Below, piece after piece: positions 33,681-41,883 of a DNA stretch of 64,000 nucleotides. A model generated the notes under the pieces. That model was not told where the DNA came from and did no database searches. It saw only the letters and a program-made list of their open reading frames with translations. Source of the stretch: JANPCX01 sp031431125 (lineage in GTDB: Bacteria; Pseudomonadota; Gammaproteobacteria; Burkholderiales; Burkholderiaceae_C); contig JANPCX010000035.1 in assembly GCA_031431125.1 (NCBI GenBank), positions 62,001 through 126,000 on the forward strand. The letters run 5' to 3'. The translations under genes were made by a program, and so were the position numbers. The stretch's first letter is position 1. Each line of letters opens with the position of its first letter.

Positions 33681-34833
33681 GCACACCGCAACCGGGCTTG
33701 ATGAGCGTCAGCTGATTCTTCATGCGGTGCTGGAACCGACCGCGACATTGGCTTTCTCATCTCACCAGTGGGACTTGTTGATCCGCCAAGGTCGCCGCGC
33801 GAGTCTGTTGGCACGTTTGGCCCACGCATTAGACGCTGCGGGTTGCATGGATGCGGTGCCCGCAGCACCTGCCCATCATTTGCGCTCAGCGCAGCAAGTG
33901 GCGCGTCGCCAAGCCATGGCAGTGCGCTGGGAGGTGGGGTGCATCCAGAGTGCGCTGCGCGATGTTCGTGCGCCCATCACCTTGCTCAAAGGCGCGGCCT
34001 ATTTGATGGCAGGTTTGCCGCACGCCCAAGGTCGAATTTTTTCGGATGTCGATATTTTGGTTCCCAAACCTGCGGTCGCCGAAGTCGAAAGCGCGTTGAT
34101 GCTCAGTGGTTGGCAGCATGGCGAAGTCACGGCTTATGACCAGCGTTATTACCGCCAGTGGATGCACGAGATTCCGCCCATGACCCATGTGCGACGTGGA
34201 ACCACCATCGACGTGCACCACACCATCTTGCCCGACACGGCGCGTATCAAGGTCAACACGCCTGCGCTGTTCGAAGGCATTGCGCCACTTCCCGATCACC
34301 CAGGCGTGTTTGTATTGGCACCGGTCGACATGCTGCTGCACAGTGCCACGCACTTATTTCATGAAGGCGAGTTTGAAAATGGCCTGCGCGATCTGTTTGA
34401 CCTCGACGGCTTGTTGCGCCACTTTGGCAAGCAGCCCGATTTTTGGACCGCTTTGGTGCCGCGTGCCATCACTTTGGGTTTGACGAGGCCGCTCTTCTAC
34501 GCCTTGCGTTACACGCGTTCATGGTTGAAAACGCCCGTGCCGCCCGAGGTGATGGCCGCAGCGCAAGAGGCCACCCGTGCGCCTGCTTGGCGACAGCGGT
34601 TGATGGATGCCTGTTATGCCCATGTGCTGCGCCCCATGCACCCAAGCAGCGAGCTGCCGCGCTCGGGACTGGCACGTGTGGCGCTTTACGCGCGGTCACA
34701 CTGGTTGCGGATGCCGCTGCACCTGCTCGCCTTCCACTTGGCCCGCAAAGCCTTGGTGCGGCCCAAGCCGCCCGAACCGCCGGCCACACCCGTTGATGAA
34801 GCCAAACAGGCGTTGGAAGCGACTCGACGCTGA
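33673..34833 (+). CDS. Nucleotidyltransferase family protein (NTP_transf_5 type)
   Basis: 386 aa from ATG 33673, preceded by aggag at 33661-33665 and overlapping the kinase gene by 8 bp. 'PITLLKGAAYLMAGL' followed by 'RIFSDVDILVPKP' is the K-G...D-x-D signature of the PF14907 nucleotidyltransferases (D125, D127). A further acidic/His site lies in 'TTIDVHHTILPD' (D180). The C-terminal half is helical and basic. The family occurs in RiPP clusters, including paeninodin-type lasso peptides where it sits beside an HprK-like kinase. Here it completes a PqqD-kinase-nucleotidyltransferase cassette and may add a nucleotide or further phosphate to the same target. Confidence 0.82.
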   Translation: MAEHTATGLDERQLILHAVLEPTATLAFSSHQWDLLIRQGRRASLLARLAHALDAAGCMDAVPAAPAHHLRSAQQVARRQAMAVRWEVGCIQSALRDVRAPITLLKGAAYLMAGLPHAQGRIFSDVDILVPKPAVAEVESALMLSGWQHGEVTAYDQRYYRQWMHEIPPMTHVRRGTTIDVHHTILPDTARIKVNTPALFEGIAPLPDHPGVFVLAPVDMLLHSATHLFHEGEFENGLRDLFDLDGLLRHFGKQPDFWTALVPRAITLGLTRPLFYALRYTRSWLKTPVPPEVMAAAQEATRAPAWRQRLMDACYAHVLRPMHPSSELPRSGLARVALYARSHWLRMPLHLLAFHLARKALVRPKPPEPPATPVDEAKQALEATRR

Positions 34834-34847
34834 GTGCCGTCTGGCGT

Positions 34848-36296
34848 TCAGCTCACGCGGCCGTAGGTGTCTTCAAAACGAACGATGTCGTCTTCACCCA
34901 AATAGCTACCCGACTGCACCTCGATGATTTCGAGCGGCACTTTGCCGGGATTGGCCAGGCGGTGGACCTGGCCCACGGGAATGTAGGTGCTCTGATTTTC
35001 TGTCAGCAGCAGCACTTGGTCGCCATTGGTGACTTCAGCGGTTCCGGTCACGACAATCCAGTGTTCCGCCCGGTGGTGGTGTTTTTGCAAACTCAGACTG
35101 GCGCCAGGTTTGACCATGATGCGTTTGACTTGAAAACGCGGGCCCGAGTCTATGCTGTCGTACCAACCCCAAGGCCTGTGCACCTGGCGGTGCAGGGTTT
35201 GTTCGCTGCGGCCAGACGTTTGCAGTTGTCCGACGATGTGTTTGACTTCTTGGCTGCGGCTGCGTGGCGCCACCATCACGGCGTCGGGTGTTTCCACAAT
35301 CACGACATCGTGCAGGCCAATGGCACCGACCAGGCGGCTCGTGGCATGCACCAGGCTGTTCTGGCAGTCGTGCAAAAGCGCGTCCCCGACGGTGCCATTG
35401 CCTTGCGCGTCTTTGCTGGCCACTTGCCAGACCGCATCCCAGGCGCCCAGGTCCGACCACCCTGCATTCAACGGCACCATGCGCAAATCAAACTCGGGTG
35501 CTGTCGGACATTTCTCCATGACGGCATAGTCCACGGACTCGGACGGCACCGCTGCGAATTCTGTTTTGCCGGGACGGATGAAACTGGTGTCCTCGGTGCG
35601 CGCCTTCCAAGCCGCTTGCGTGGCAGCCAAGATATCAGGACGGAAGCGTGTCAAGGCTTGGAGCCACACCGAGGCTTTCACCACGAACATGCCGCTGTTC
35701 CAGTAGTAATGGCCGTCGTCGACATAACGTTGCGCGGTGGTGGCATCGGGCTTTTCTACAAACTCCGCCACTTTCTGTGGCCCAGCGGGCTCGCCCTGGG
35801 CCCGGATGTAGCCAAAGCCGGTTTCAGGACGATCGGGGGTGATGCCTAGGATCACGATCGAACCCTCGGCCGCTTTTTTCACTGCGGCACGCACGGCTTG
35901 TGTGAACGCGGCTTCGTCGGTGACAGTTTGATCGGCCGCTGTGACCACGAGTACGGGGTCACCATGCACTGCCTGGGCATGCAGTGCAGCCAGGGTCATG
36001 GCAGGCGCGGTGTTGCGACCTGTGGGCTCCAGCAGCAACTGCGCCTGTGTTTGCCGCAGCTCGCGAAGCTGATCAAGCGCCAAAAAGCGGTGCTCTTCGT
36101 TGCCGACCACACAAGGCGTGAGCACCTGGATATCGGTCGTGGCAACAACCGCCAAACGCTGCGCTGCTTGTTGAAACAAACTTTGGTTGCCCTGCAGAAT
36201 CAAAAACTGCTTGGGGTACTGAGCGCGCGACAGCGGCCACAGCCGCGTGCCGCTGCCGCCAGCCATGATGACGGGGAGAACGGTTACTGGGTTCAT
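34848..36296 (-). CDS. manC: Mannose-1-phosphate guanylyltransferase/mannose-6-phosphate isomerase
   Basis: 482 aa from ATG 36296 (MNPVTVLPVIMAGGSG). The bifunctional type II architecture is clear. The N-terminal nucleotidyltransferase has 'MAGGSGTRLWPLSR' and 'KVAEFVEKPD'. The C-terminal cupin isomerase begins 'HRPWGWYDSID' and contains 'SLQKHHHRAEHWIVVTGTA' and 'YIPVGQVHRLANPG' with metal-binding His/Glu. It converts fructose-6-phosphate to mannose-6-phosphate and mannose-1-phosphate plus GTP to GDP-mannose. It supplies GDP-mannose (and derivatives) for the exopolysaccharide, is four bases downstream of galE on the same strand, and is convergent with the nucleotidyltransferase gene. Confidence 0.93.
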   Translation of the reverse strand: MNPVTVLPVIMAGGSGTRLWPLSRAQYPKQFLILQGNQSLFQQAAQRLAVVATTDIQVLTPCVVGNEEHRFLALDQLRELRQTQAQLLLEPTGRNTAPAMTLAALHAQAVHGDPVLVVTAADQTVTDEAAFTQAVRAAVKKAAEGSIVILGITPDRPETGFGYIRAQGEPAGPQKVAEFVEKPDATTAQRYVDDGHYYWNSGMFVVKASVWLQALTRFRPDILAATQAAWKARTEDTSFIRPGKTEFAAVPSESVDYAVMEKCPTAPEFDLRMVPLNAGWSDLGAWDAVWQVASKDAQGNGTVGDALLHDCQNSLVHATSRLVGAIGLHDVVIVETPDAVMVAPRSRSQEVKHIVGQLQTSGRSEQTLHRQVHRPWGWYDSIDSGPRFQVKRIMVKPGASLSLQKHHHRAEHWIVVTGTAEVTNGDQVLLLTENQSTYIPVGQVHRLANPGKVPLEIIEVQSGSYLGEDDIVRFEDTYGRVS

Positions 36297-36300
36297 CGGA

Positions 36301-37404
36301 TCAACTCGTGTAGCCATGGGGATTCATTTCTTGCCAGCGCCAGCCATCGAGGCACATTTGGTTCAGGCTGCGGGTGGCACGCCACCCTAGCAGGCCGGCA
36401 GCAGCAGTGGGGTCAGCGTAACAGGCACCGACGTCACCAGGTCGTCTCGCCACAAATTCCAACGGGACGCGGCGGCCGCTGGCCTGCTCGAAGGCTTTGA
36501 CCACCTCCAGCACGCTGTAACCCTGGCCGGTGCCCAGGTTGACAGTCAGTGACTTTTTTCTATCCAGCAAATACCGCAGCGCGGCCACATGGCCGCTCGC
36601 CAAGTCCATCACATGGATGTAGTCGCGCACGCCAGTGCCGTCGGGTGTGTCGTAGTCGCGGCCAAAAACGCGCAAGCACTCACGTTGGCCCCAAGCCACC
36701 TGCGACACATAGGGCAGCAGGTTGTTCGGCGTGCCTTGCGGTGCTTCACCCATCAGGCCGCTTTCGTGGGCGCCAGCGGGGTTGAAGTAGCGCAAGATGC
36801 CCATGCACCAGCGGCTGTCAGCGGCCGCCACATCGCGCAGGATGTTTTCACCCATCAGCTTGGTGGCACCGTAGGGGTTGGTGGTGGACAGTGGTGCGTC
36901 TTCACGCAGGGGCAAGGTTTCGGGCGTTCCATAGACGGTCGCGCTGGAGCTGAACACCAGACTGTGGCATTGGTGTTGTTGCATGACCTGGCACAGGTTC
37001 AGCAGACCGCCGATGTTGTTGGCATAGTAGGCCAGCGCTTGGGCGTGGCTCTCACCCACGGCCTTGTGGGCGGCGAAGTGCACCACCGCGTCTACGCTGT
37101 GCTGTGCAAAAACTTCGGTTAACGCAGGTGCTTGGCAAACGTCAACTTGATGAAAAACAGGCGCCTGACCGCTGAGTTTTTGAATGCACTCCAACACCAA
37201 GGGGGAGCTGTTGTAAAAGTTGTCCACCCCCACCACCCGAAATCCGGCTTCGAGCAGGGCCAACCAAGTGTGCGAGGCGATGTAGCCCGTGGCACCGGTG
37301 AGCAATACAAGAGGGGGTGTGGAAGAGGTCAAACCGCAAGCATCCAAGGGGCGAGCAACAAGAGGCGGGCATTGCCCGCGCATCAAACCTGAATTGTGCT
37401 GCAT
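36301..37404 (-). CDS. galE: UDP-glucose 4-epimerase
   Basis: 367 aa from 37404, but the Rossmann fold begins at residue 31 ('PLVLLTGATGYIASHTWLAL'), so the true start may be further in (ATG 37383 or TTG 37332). 'GATGYIAS' replaces the usual GGTGYIGS. 'HFAAHKAVGES', 'FSSSATVYG', 'NPYGATKLMGENIL' (catalytic Y-x-x-x-K) and 'LRYFNPAGAHESGLMGE' are classic GalE motifs. It interconverts UDP-glucose and UDP-galactose using bound NAD. It is divergent from ubiJ and followed by manC, forming a sugar-nucleotide pair. Confidence 0.93.
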   Translation of the reverse strand: MQHNSGLMRGQCPPLVARPLDACGLTSSTPPLVLLTGATGYIASHTWLALLEAGFRVVGVDNFYNSSPLVLECIQKLSGQAPVFHQVDVCQAPALTEVFAQHSVDAVVHFAAHKAVGESHAQALAYYANNIGGLLNLCQVMQQHQCHSLVFSSSATVYGTPETLPLREDAPLSTTNPYGATKLMGENILRDVAAADSRWCMGILRYFNPAGAHESGLMGEAPQGTPNNLLPYVSQVAWGQRECLRVFGRDYDTPDGTGVRDYIHVMDLASGHVAALRYLLDRKKSLTVNLGTGQGYSVLEVVKAFEQASGRRVPLEFVARRPGDVGACYADPTAAAGLLGWRATRSLNQMCLDGWRWQEMNPHGYTS

Positions 37405-37455
37405 CCCGCGTGACTTGCTTCCCGGCCTGGCTCGTGGCCTGCCTACAATGCCAGC

Positions 37456-38010
37456 ATGCTTGAATCACTGCAGTCCCTTGTCACCCCGGCGGTGATGCAT
37501 CGCCTCACCTTGTTGCTCAACCACGTGCTGTCCTCGGAAGGCGTCGCCACCGCCAAACTCCAACCCCACAGCGGCCGCCGTGTGCAGCTGAATGTGGTCG
37601 ATTGGCCCAGCAGTCTTCCCGCGTGGCCGACCTTGGTCTTTGCCATCACGCCCGCTGGGCTGCTGGAGTGGCAGCCCGCGTCGGTTGGCAACCCCATGGA
37701 TGCGCCGCCTGACCTCACCATCAGCATTCAAGCCAAGAACCCGGCGCAAATGTTGTTGCAGGCACTGTCCGGCCAGCGTCCACGCGTTGACGTTTCAGGT
37801 GACGCGGCCCTGGCAGGTGACATCAGCTGGCTGATGGACAACCTGCGCTGGGACATCCAAGACGACATCGCCCGCTGGTTGGGCCAAGGCCCGGCACACC
37901 AACTGGGTGTGTGGGCGAACGGCGCTAAGGAGGCCTTGGCTGCGCTGGCACAGCGCTGGCGTGGTGGTGGCCCGGCCACCGACAAATCTCCGCCGCCATC
38001 CGCACCATGA
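37456..38010 (+). CDS. ubiJ: Ubiquinone biosynthesis accessory protein UbiJ (SCP2 domain)
   Basis: 184 aa. An SCP2-like lipid-binding domain spans about residues 10-130 ('HRLTLLLNHVLSSEG', 'DLTISIQAKNPAQMLLQAL', 'VDVSGDAALAGDISWLMDNL'), with a helical C-terminus, as in UbiJ. UbiJ helps UbiK organise the late soluble Ubi complex for ubiquinone synthesis. It overlaps ubiB as ATGA, the standard pairing in beta- and gammaproteobacteria. TACAAT (37444-37449) lies exactly six bases before the ATG and no Shine-Dalgarno is present, so the transcript may be leaderless. Confidence 0.85.
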   Translation: MLESLQSLVTPAVMHRLTLLLNHVLSSEGVATAKLQPHSGRRVQLNVVDWPSSLPAWPTLVFAITPAGLLEWQPASVGNPMDAPPDLTISIQAKNPAQMLLQALSGQRPRVDVSGDAALAGDISWLMDNLRWDIQDDIARWLGQGPAHQLGVWANGAKEALAALAQRWRGGGPATDKSPPPSAP

Positions 38011-39575
38011 GGCACGTTGCTCGTCTGGTGGTGATTGTGGTGACCGTGTTGCGATACGGTCTGGATGAGTTAGTCTTGTCCCACTTCAAACAGCGCTGGG
38101 TGCGTGGCCTGGTGCGTGTGATCACCATTGGTCGGCGCTTGGATGCACCGCGCGGCGCCCGCTTGCGTTTGGCACTGGAACGCCTTGGGCCCATCTTCGT
38201 AAAATTTGGGCAGGTGCTGTCCACACGGCGCGATCTGATTCCCGCTGACATTGCCAACGAGTTGGCTAATCTGCAAGACAACGTTCCGCCATTTCCCGCT
38301 GCGCAAGCGCGCCAACTCATCGAAAAGGCTTACGGCCGAACCATTGAGCAGGTGTTTGCTACTTTCGAAGCCGAACCTATCGCCAGCGCGTCGATTGCCC
38401 AAGTGCATTTCGCCACCTTGAAAGACGGCCGCGAGGTGGCGGTGAAAGTGCTGCGCCCTGGCATGCTGGCGGTGATTGAGGACGACCTGTCCTTGATGCG
38501 CACCTTGGCGCACTGGGTAGAAAAACTCTTTGCCGATGGCAAACGTTTGAAACCCAAAGAAGTGGTGGCCGAGTTCGACAACTACCTGCACGACGAACTC
38601 GATCTGGTGCGCGAGGCTGCCAATGCGGCGCAGCTGCGCCGCAACATGGCCGGGCTCAACATCATCATGGTGCCCGAGATGCACTGGGACTTGTGCACCC
38701 AAACCGTTATCGTGATGGAGCGCATGAAGGGCGTGCCCATCAGCCAAACCCAGCGTTTGAAAGACGCGGGCGTGGACATTCCGAAGTTGGCCCGCGATGG
38801 CGTTACCATCTTTTTCACCCAGGTGTTCCGCGATGGTTTTTTCCATGCCGACATGCACCCGGGCAACATCCAAGTCAGCATTGCGCCTGCCACTTTCGGA
38901 CGCTACATAGCGCTGGATTTCGGCATTGTCGGTACCCTCACAGAGTTCGACAAAGAGTATCTGGCGCAAAACTTCATCGCGTTTTTTCGCCGCGACTACA
39001 AACGCGTGGCGGAGTTGCATGTGGAGTCCGGCTGGGTACCAGCCAGTACGCGTGTCGACGAACTAGAGGGCGCGATCCGCGCCGTCTGCGAACCCCACTT
39101 TGACCGCCCGTTGAAAGACATTTCCCTCGGCCAGGTGTTGTTGCGCCTCTTCCAAACCTCGCGCCGCTTCAATGTGGAGATCCAGCCCCAACTGGTGCTG
39201 CTGCAAAAAACATTGCTCAACGTCGAGGGCTTGGGCCGCCAGCTCGATCCCGAACTCGATCTGTGGAACACGGCCAAGCCTTTCCTCGAAGACTGGATGA
39301 ACAAACAAATCGGCTGGCGTGGCCTGGTTGAACGCCTGAAAAACGAAGCACCGCGTTATGTGCAACTGCTGCCCGAATTGCCGCGTTTGTTGCACCAGGC
39401 CTTGACCCGGCCAGCCACCCCTGTAGGTCTGGACAACCAGGCCTTGGAGGCGCTTCTGAAGGAGCAGAAGCGAACCAATCGCCTGCTGTATGCCGTGGTG
39501 TTTGGTGGCCTTGGATTCTTCCTCGGGGTGTTTGTGGTGCAGCTCTTGCTGCGTTCAAGGGCAATTGGCGGATGA
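38007..39575 (+). CDS. ubiB: Ubiquinone biosynthesis atypical kinase/ATPase UbiB
   Basis: 522 aa, usual length. The family's N-terminal KxGQ motif appears in 'FVKFGQVLSTRRDLIP'. The kinase-like core follows: an alanine-rich nucleotide loop in 'PIASASIAQVHFATLKDG', the lysine in 'REVAVKVLRP', 'FFHADMHPGNI' as catalytic loop and 'ALDFGIVGTL' as the DFG-like element. Two hydrophobic helices end the protein ('RLLYAVVFGGLGFFLGVFVV'). UbiB has ATPase activity and is needed for ubiquinone synthesis, probably helping extract the lipid intermediates. It is coupled to ubiJ and convergent with the GT2 gene after a 43-bp gap. Confidence 0.93.
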   Translation: MRHVARLVVIVVTVLRYGLDELVLSHFKQRWVRGLVRVITIGRRLDAPRGARLRLALERLGPIFVKFGQVLSTRRDLIPADIANELANLQDNVPPFPAAQARQLIEKAYGRTIEQVFATFEAEPIASASIAQVHFATLKDGREVAVKVLRPGMLAVIEDDLSLMRTLAHWVEKLFADGKRLKPKEVVAEFDNYLHDELDLVREAANAAQLRRNMAGLNIIMVPEMHWDLCTQTVIVMERMKGVPISQTQRLKDAGVDIPKLARDGVTIFFTQVFRDGFFHADMHPGNIQVSIAPATFGRYIALDFGIVGTLTEFDKEYLAQNFIAFFRRDYKRVAELHVESGWVPASTRVDELEGAIRAVCEPHFDRPLKDISLGQVLLRLFQTSRRFNVEIQPQLVLLQKTLLNVEGLGRQLDPELDLWNTAKPFLEDWMNKQIGWRGLVERLKNEAPRYVQLLPELPRLLHQALTRPATPVGLDNQALEALLKEQKRTNRLLYAVVFGGLGFFLGVFVVQLLLRSRAIGG

Positions 39576-39618
39576 CGAACACCGTGTGTCTCGCTGGATC
39601 AGCACCCGCAATCCCAAG

Positions 39619-40365
39619 TTACCGCAAAAAGTAACGCGCTACACCCTTGAGGTGCCACCCCAAATGCCGCCACTGCCTGTGGCTGGCGCGTTGGCTGTCG
39701 TGAATGATGTGGGTGGTGGTGTCCCACCACACTTTCCAGCCTTGGTGCGACAGGCGGCGCGCCAGGTCCACGTCTTCCATGTACAGAAAATAGGCCTCGT
39801 CAAAGCCGCCCACTTGCTCGAAAGCGTCGCGGCGCAGCAGCACGAAATAACCGGCTGCCCAGTCAATGTGCTGTGGCCCAGTCTGCGGGTCGTAGCTGGG
39901 TTGGCGAACACCTGTCAGTACACGCCGGGCCAGCGACCCTAGCGTGGGAAAACGGCGTGCGTTGTCTTGCAACTGGCCCTGGCTGTCATGGGCCAAGGGG
40001 GCGCAAGCGGCGACTTTGTCTTGACCCAGCGGGGCCAGCCAGGCGTCGAGGTCTAAACGGGGCAGGCGCACATCGGGGTTGAGGACCGCAAATGCAAGAC
40101 CAAGGCTGCGCTGGAAGGCGGCATTGTGGTTGGCACCGAAACCTTTTGCTTCGGGGTTGGTGATGATGTGCAGGGGCAGGGTGTTTTGAAACGACGAGAA
40201 CAGGCTGGCGTCTTCTGGCGTGTTCAGTGTCAGCAGCACCTCGAAGGACGCTCGGGGCCACTGCAACGCTTGAATATCACCCAGCAAGTCCACCACCATG
40301 GCGCCATGACCATGGCTCACGATGGAGAGCGTGACACGGGGCCTGTGTTCTTCGGTCGACCTCAT
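39619..40365 (-). CDS. Family 2 glycosyltransferase (rhamnosyltransferase-like)
   Basis: 248 aa. GT-A features: 'VTLSIVSHGHGAMVVDLL', 'FGANHNAAFQRSLGLAFAVL' with 'NPDVRLPRLD', and 'GYFVLLRRDAFEQVGGFDEA', 'YFLYMEDVDLARRL'. The last is the ED-x-D-(L/W) acceptor-site motif of WbbL/RfbF-type rhamnosyltransferases. It lies 24 bp downstream of rmlC in the rmlBDAC operon, so dTDP-L-rhamnose is the likely donor. The protein is short (no C-terminal extension). It probably adds rhamnose to lipopolysaccharide or the polymer made by region 1. Confidence 0.82.
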   Translation of the reverse strand: MRSTEEHRPRVTLSIVSHGHGAMVVDLLGDIQALQWPRASFEVLLTLNTPEDASLFSSFQNTLPLHIITNPEAKGFGANHNAAFQRSLGLAFAVLNPDVRLPRLDLDAWLAPLGQDKVAACAPLAHDSQGQLQDNARRFPTLGSLARRVLTGVRQPSYDPQTGPQHIDWAAGYFVLLRRDAFEQVGGFDEAYFLYMEDVDLARRLSHQGWKVWWDTTTHIIHDSQRASHRQWRHLGWHLKGVARYFLR

Positions 40366-40389
40366 TCCAGCGAGATCACCGCGTGCCCG

Positions 40390-40962
40390 TCATCCCGGCA
40401 GACGCGCTTGGCGTAAGACGGGGGCTTGTGCATCTTTGTCCGCGAGTCGCGGGGCCATGCCCGAGAGTGGAGGCCACTCGATGCCGATCTCCGGGTCGTT
40501 CCACACAATCGCGCCTTCGCAGTCTTTGGCGTAAACATCGGTGGTTTTGTAGAGGAAGTGGGTGTCGTCTTCCAAGGCCATGAAGCCGTGGGCGAAACCT
40601 TCGGGTATCCAAAGTTGGTGGTTGTTTTGGGCATCGAGCAACGCACCGGCCCATTGACCGAAGGTGCTTGAGCCAGGGCGTATGTCCACAGCCACGTCGA
40701 AGGCCGCGCCCTTGACCACCCGCACCAGCTTACCCTGGGCATGCGGTGGCAACTGGTAATGCAGGCCGCGTAAGACACCTTTGGCGGAGCAAGAGTGGTT
40801 GTCTTGTACGAAAGGGCGGGGCAAGGGCAGACCCAAAGCGGTTAGCCCATCTTGAAACTTCTTCTCGTTGAAACTTTCCATGAACCAGCCGCGGTCGTCT
40901 TTGAAAACGGCGGGTTCAATGATGACCACGTCGGGCAGGCGTGTTTGAATGAAGCGCATCAA
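40390..40962 (-). CDS. rfbC: dTDP-4-dehydrorhamnose 3,5-epimerase
   Basis: 190 aa cupin-fold epimerase, usual size about 180. 'DVVIIEPAVFKDDRGWFMES', 'FVQDNHSCSAKGVLRGLHYQ' (catalytic His region), 'VKGAAFDVAVDIRPGSSTFG' and 'WIPEGFAHGFMALEDDTHFL' are diagnostic. It epimerises C3 and C5 of dTDP-4-keto-6-deoxyglucose, the third step to dTDP-L-rhamnose. It overlaps rfbA as ATGA. The order on the minus strand is rfbB-rfbD-rfbA-rfbC, the common rmlBDAC arrangement. Confidence 0.95.
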   Translation of the reverse strand: MMRFIQTRLPDVVIIEPAVFKDDRGWFMESFNEKKFQDGLTALGLPLPRPFVQDNHSCSAKGVLRGLHYQLPPHAQGKLVRVVKGAAFDVAVDIRPGSSTFGQWAGALLDAQNNHQLWIPEGFAHGFMALEDDTHFLYKTTDVYAKDCEGAIVWNDPEIGIEWPPLSGMAPRLADKDAQAPVLRQARLPG

Positions 40963-41870
40963 TACACCTTGTCTTTGAGCATTTTCAGCAGGTACTGGCC
41001 ATAGCCGTTCTTGAGCATGGGCTGGGCCAGTTTCTCGACCTGGCTGGCGCTGATCCAGCCACTGCGGTAGGCAATTTCTTCCAAACAGGCGACCTTGAGG
41101 CCTTGGCGCTTTTCGAGTGTGGCGATGAACTGGCCCGCTTCCAAAAGGCTGTCGTGGGTGCCTGTGTCCAGCCAGGCATAACCACGGCCCATGATTTCTA
41201 CGCTGAGCTGCTGCTGTTTCAGATACTGCGCGTTGACGTCGGTAATCTCTAACTCGCCACGCGCGCTGGGTTTGATGGCGGCTGCGATGTCGCAGACCTG
41301 TTCGTCGTAAAAATAAAGGCCAGTGACGGCGTAGTTGCTCTTCGGTGCCTTGGGTTTTTCTTCAATGCTGAGAGCGCGCTGCTGAGCGTCGAAGTCGACC
41401 ACGCCATAACGTTCGGGGTCGGTGACGTGGTAGGCGAAGACGCTGGCACCCGTGGTCCGGTGCGCAGCATTTCGCAGCAGGCCTTGAAAGTCGTGGCCGT
41501 AAAAAATGTTGTCGCCCAAAACCAAGGCGCTGGGCTGGCCGCCGACAAATTGACGGCCCAAGATGAAAGCCTGTGCCAAACCGTCGGGGCTGGGTTGCAC
41601 GCAGTACTGGATGTTCACGCCCCATTGCTGACCGTTTCCAAGCAAGGCTTCAAAACGCGGCGTGTCTTGCGGCGTGCTGATGAGCAGAATGTCTTTGATG
41701 CCCGCCAACATCAACGTGGCCAAGGGGTAATAGACCATGGGCTTGTCGTACACCGGCAGCAGTTGTTTGCTGATGGCCAAGGTGGCGGGGTGCAAACGGC
41801 TGCCCGAGCCGCCAGCCAAGATGATGCCTTTGCGTGCAGGTGCAAGAGCGGGTGCGGTGGGAGTGTTCAT
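40959..41870 (-). CDS. rfbA: Glucose-1-phosphate thymidylyltransferase
   Basis: 303 aa. The nucleotide-binding loop 'ILAGGSGSRLHPATLAISKQ' and 'LLPVYDKPMVYYPL' are typical of RmlA, as are 'ALVLGDNIFYGHDF' with its Mg-binding Asp and 'IEEKPKAPKSNYAVTGLYFY'. It makes dTDP-glucose from glucose-1-phosphate and dTTP, the committed first step to dTDP-L-rhamnose, and is usually feedback-inhibited by that product. It lies 13 bp downstream of rfbD and overlaps rfbC by four bases. Confidence 0.96.
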   Translation of the reverse strand: MNTPTAPALAPARKGIILAGGSGSRLHPATLAISKQLLPVYDKPMVYYPLATLMLAGIKDILLISTPQDTPRFEALLGNGQQWGVNIQYCVQPSPDGLAQAFILGRQFVGGQPSALVLGDNIFYGHDFQGLLRNAAHRTTGASVFAYHVTDPERYGVVDFDAQQRALSIEEKPKAPKSNYAVTGLYFYDEQVCDIAAAIKPSARGELEITDVNAQYLKQQQLSVEIMGRGYAWLDTGTHDSLLEAGQFIATLEKRQGLKVACLEEIAYRSGWISASQVEKLAQPMLKNGYGQYLLKMLKDKVY

Positions 41871-41883
41871 AGGGTGTGCGTTG

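Noticed and set aside
38070..39020. 316-codon open frame antisense to ubiB
   Set aside because: Shadow of the clearly identified ubiB.
37456..39575. ubiJ-ubiB as part of a polysaccharide or kinase system because they sit between galE and rml genes
   Set aside because: Both are standard ubiquinone genes with full motifs; their place is coincidental neighbourhood.
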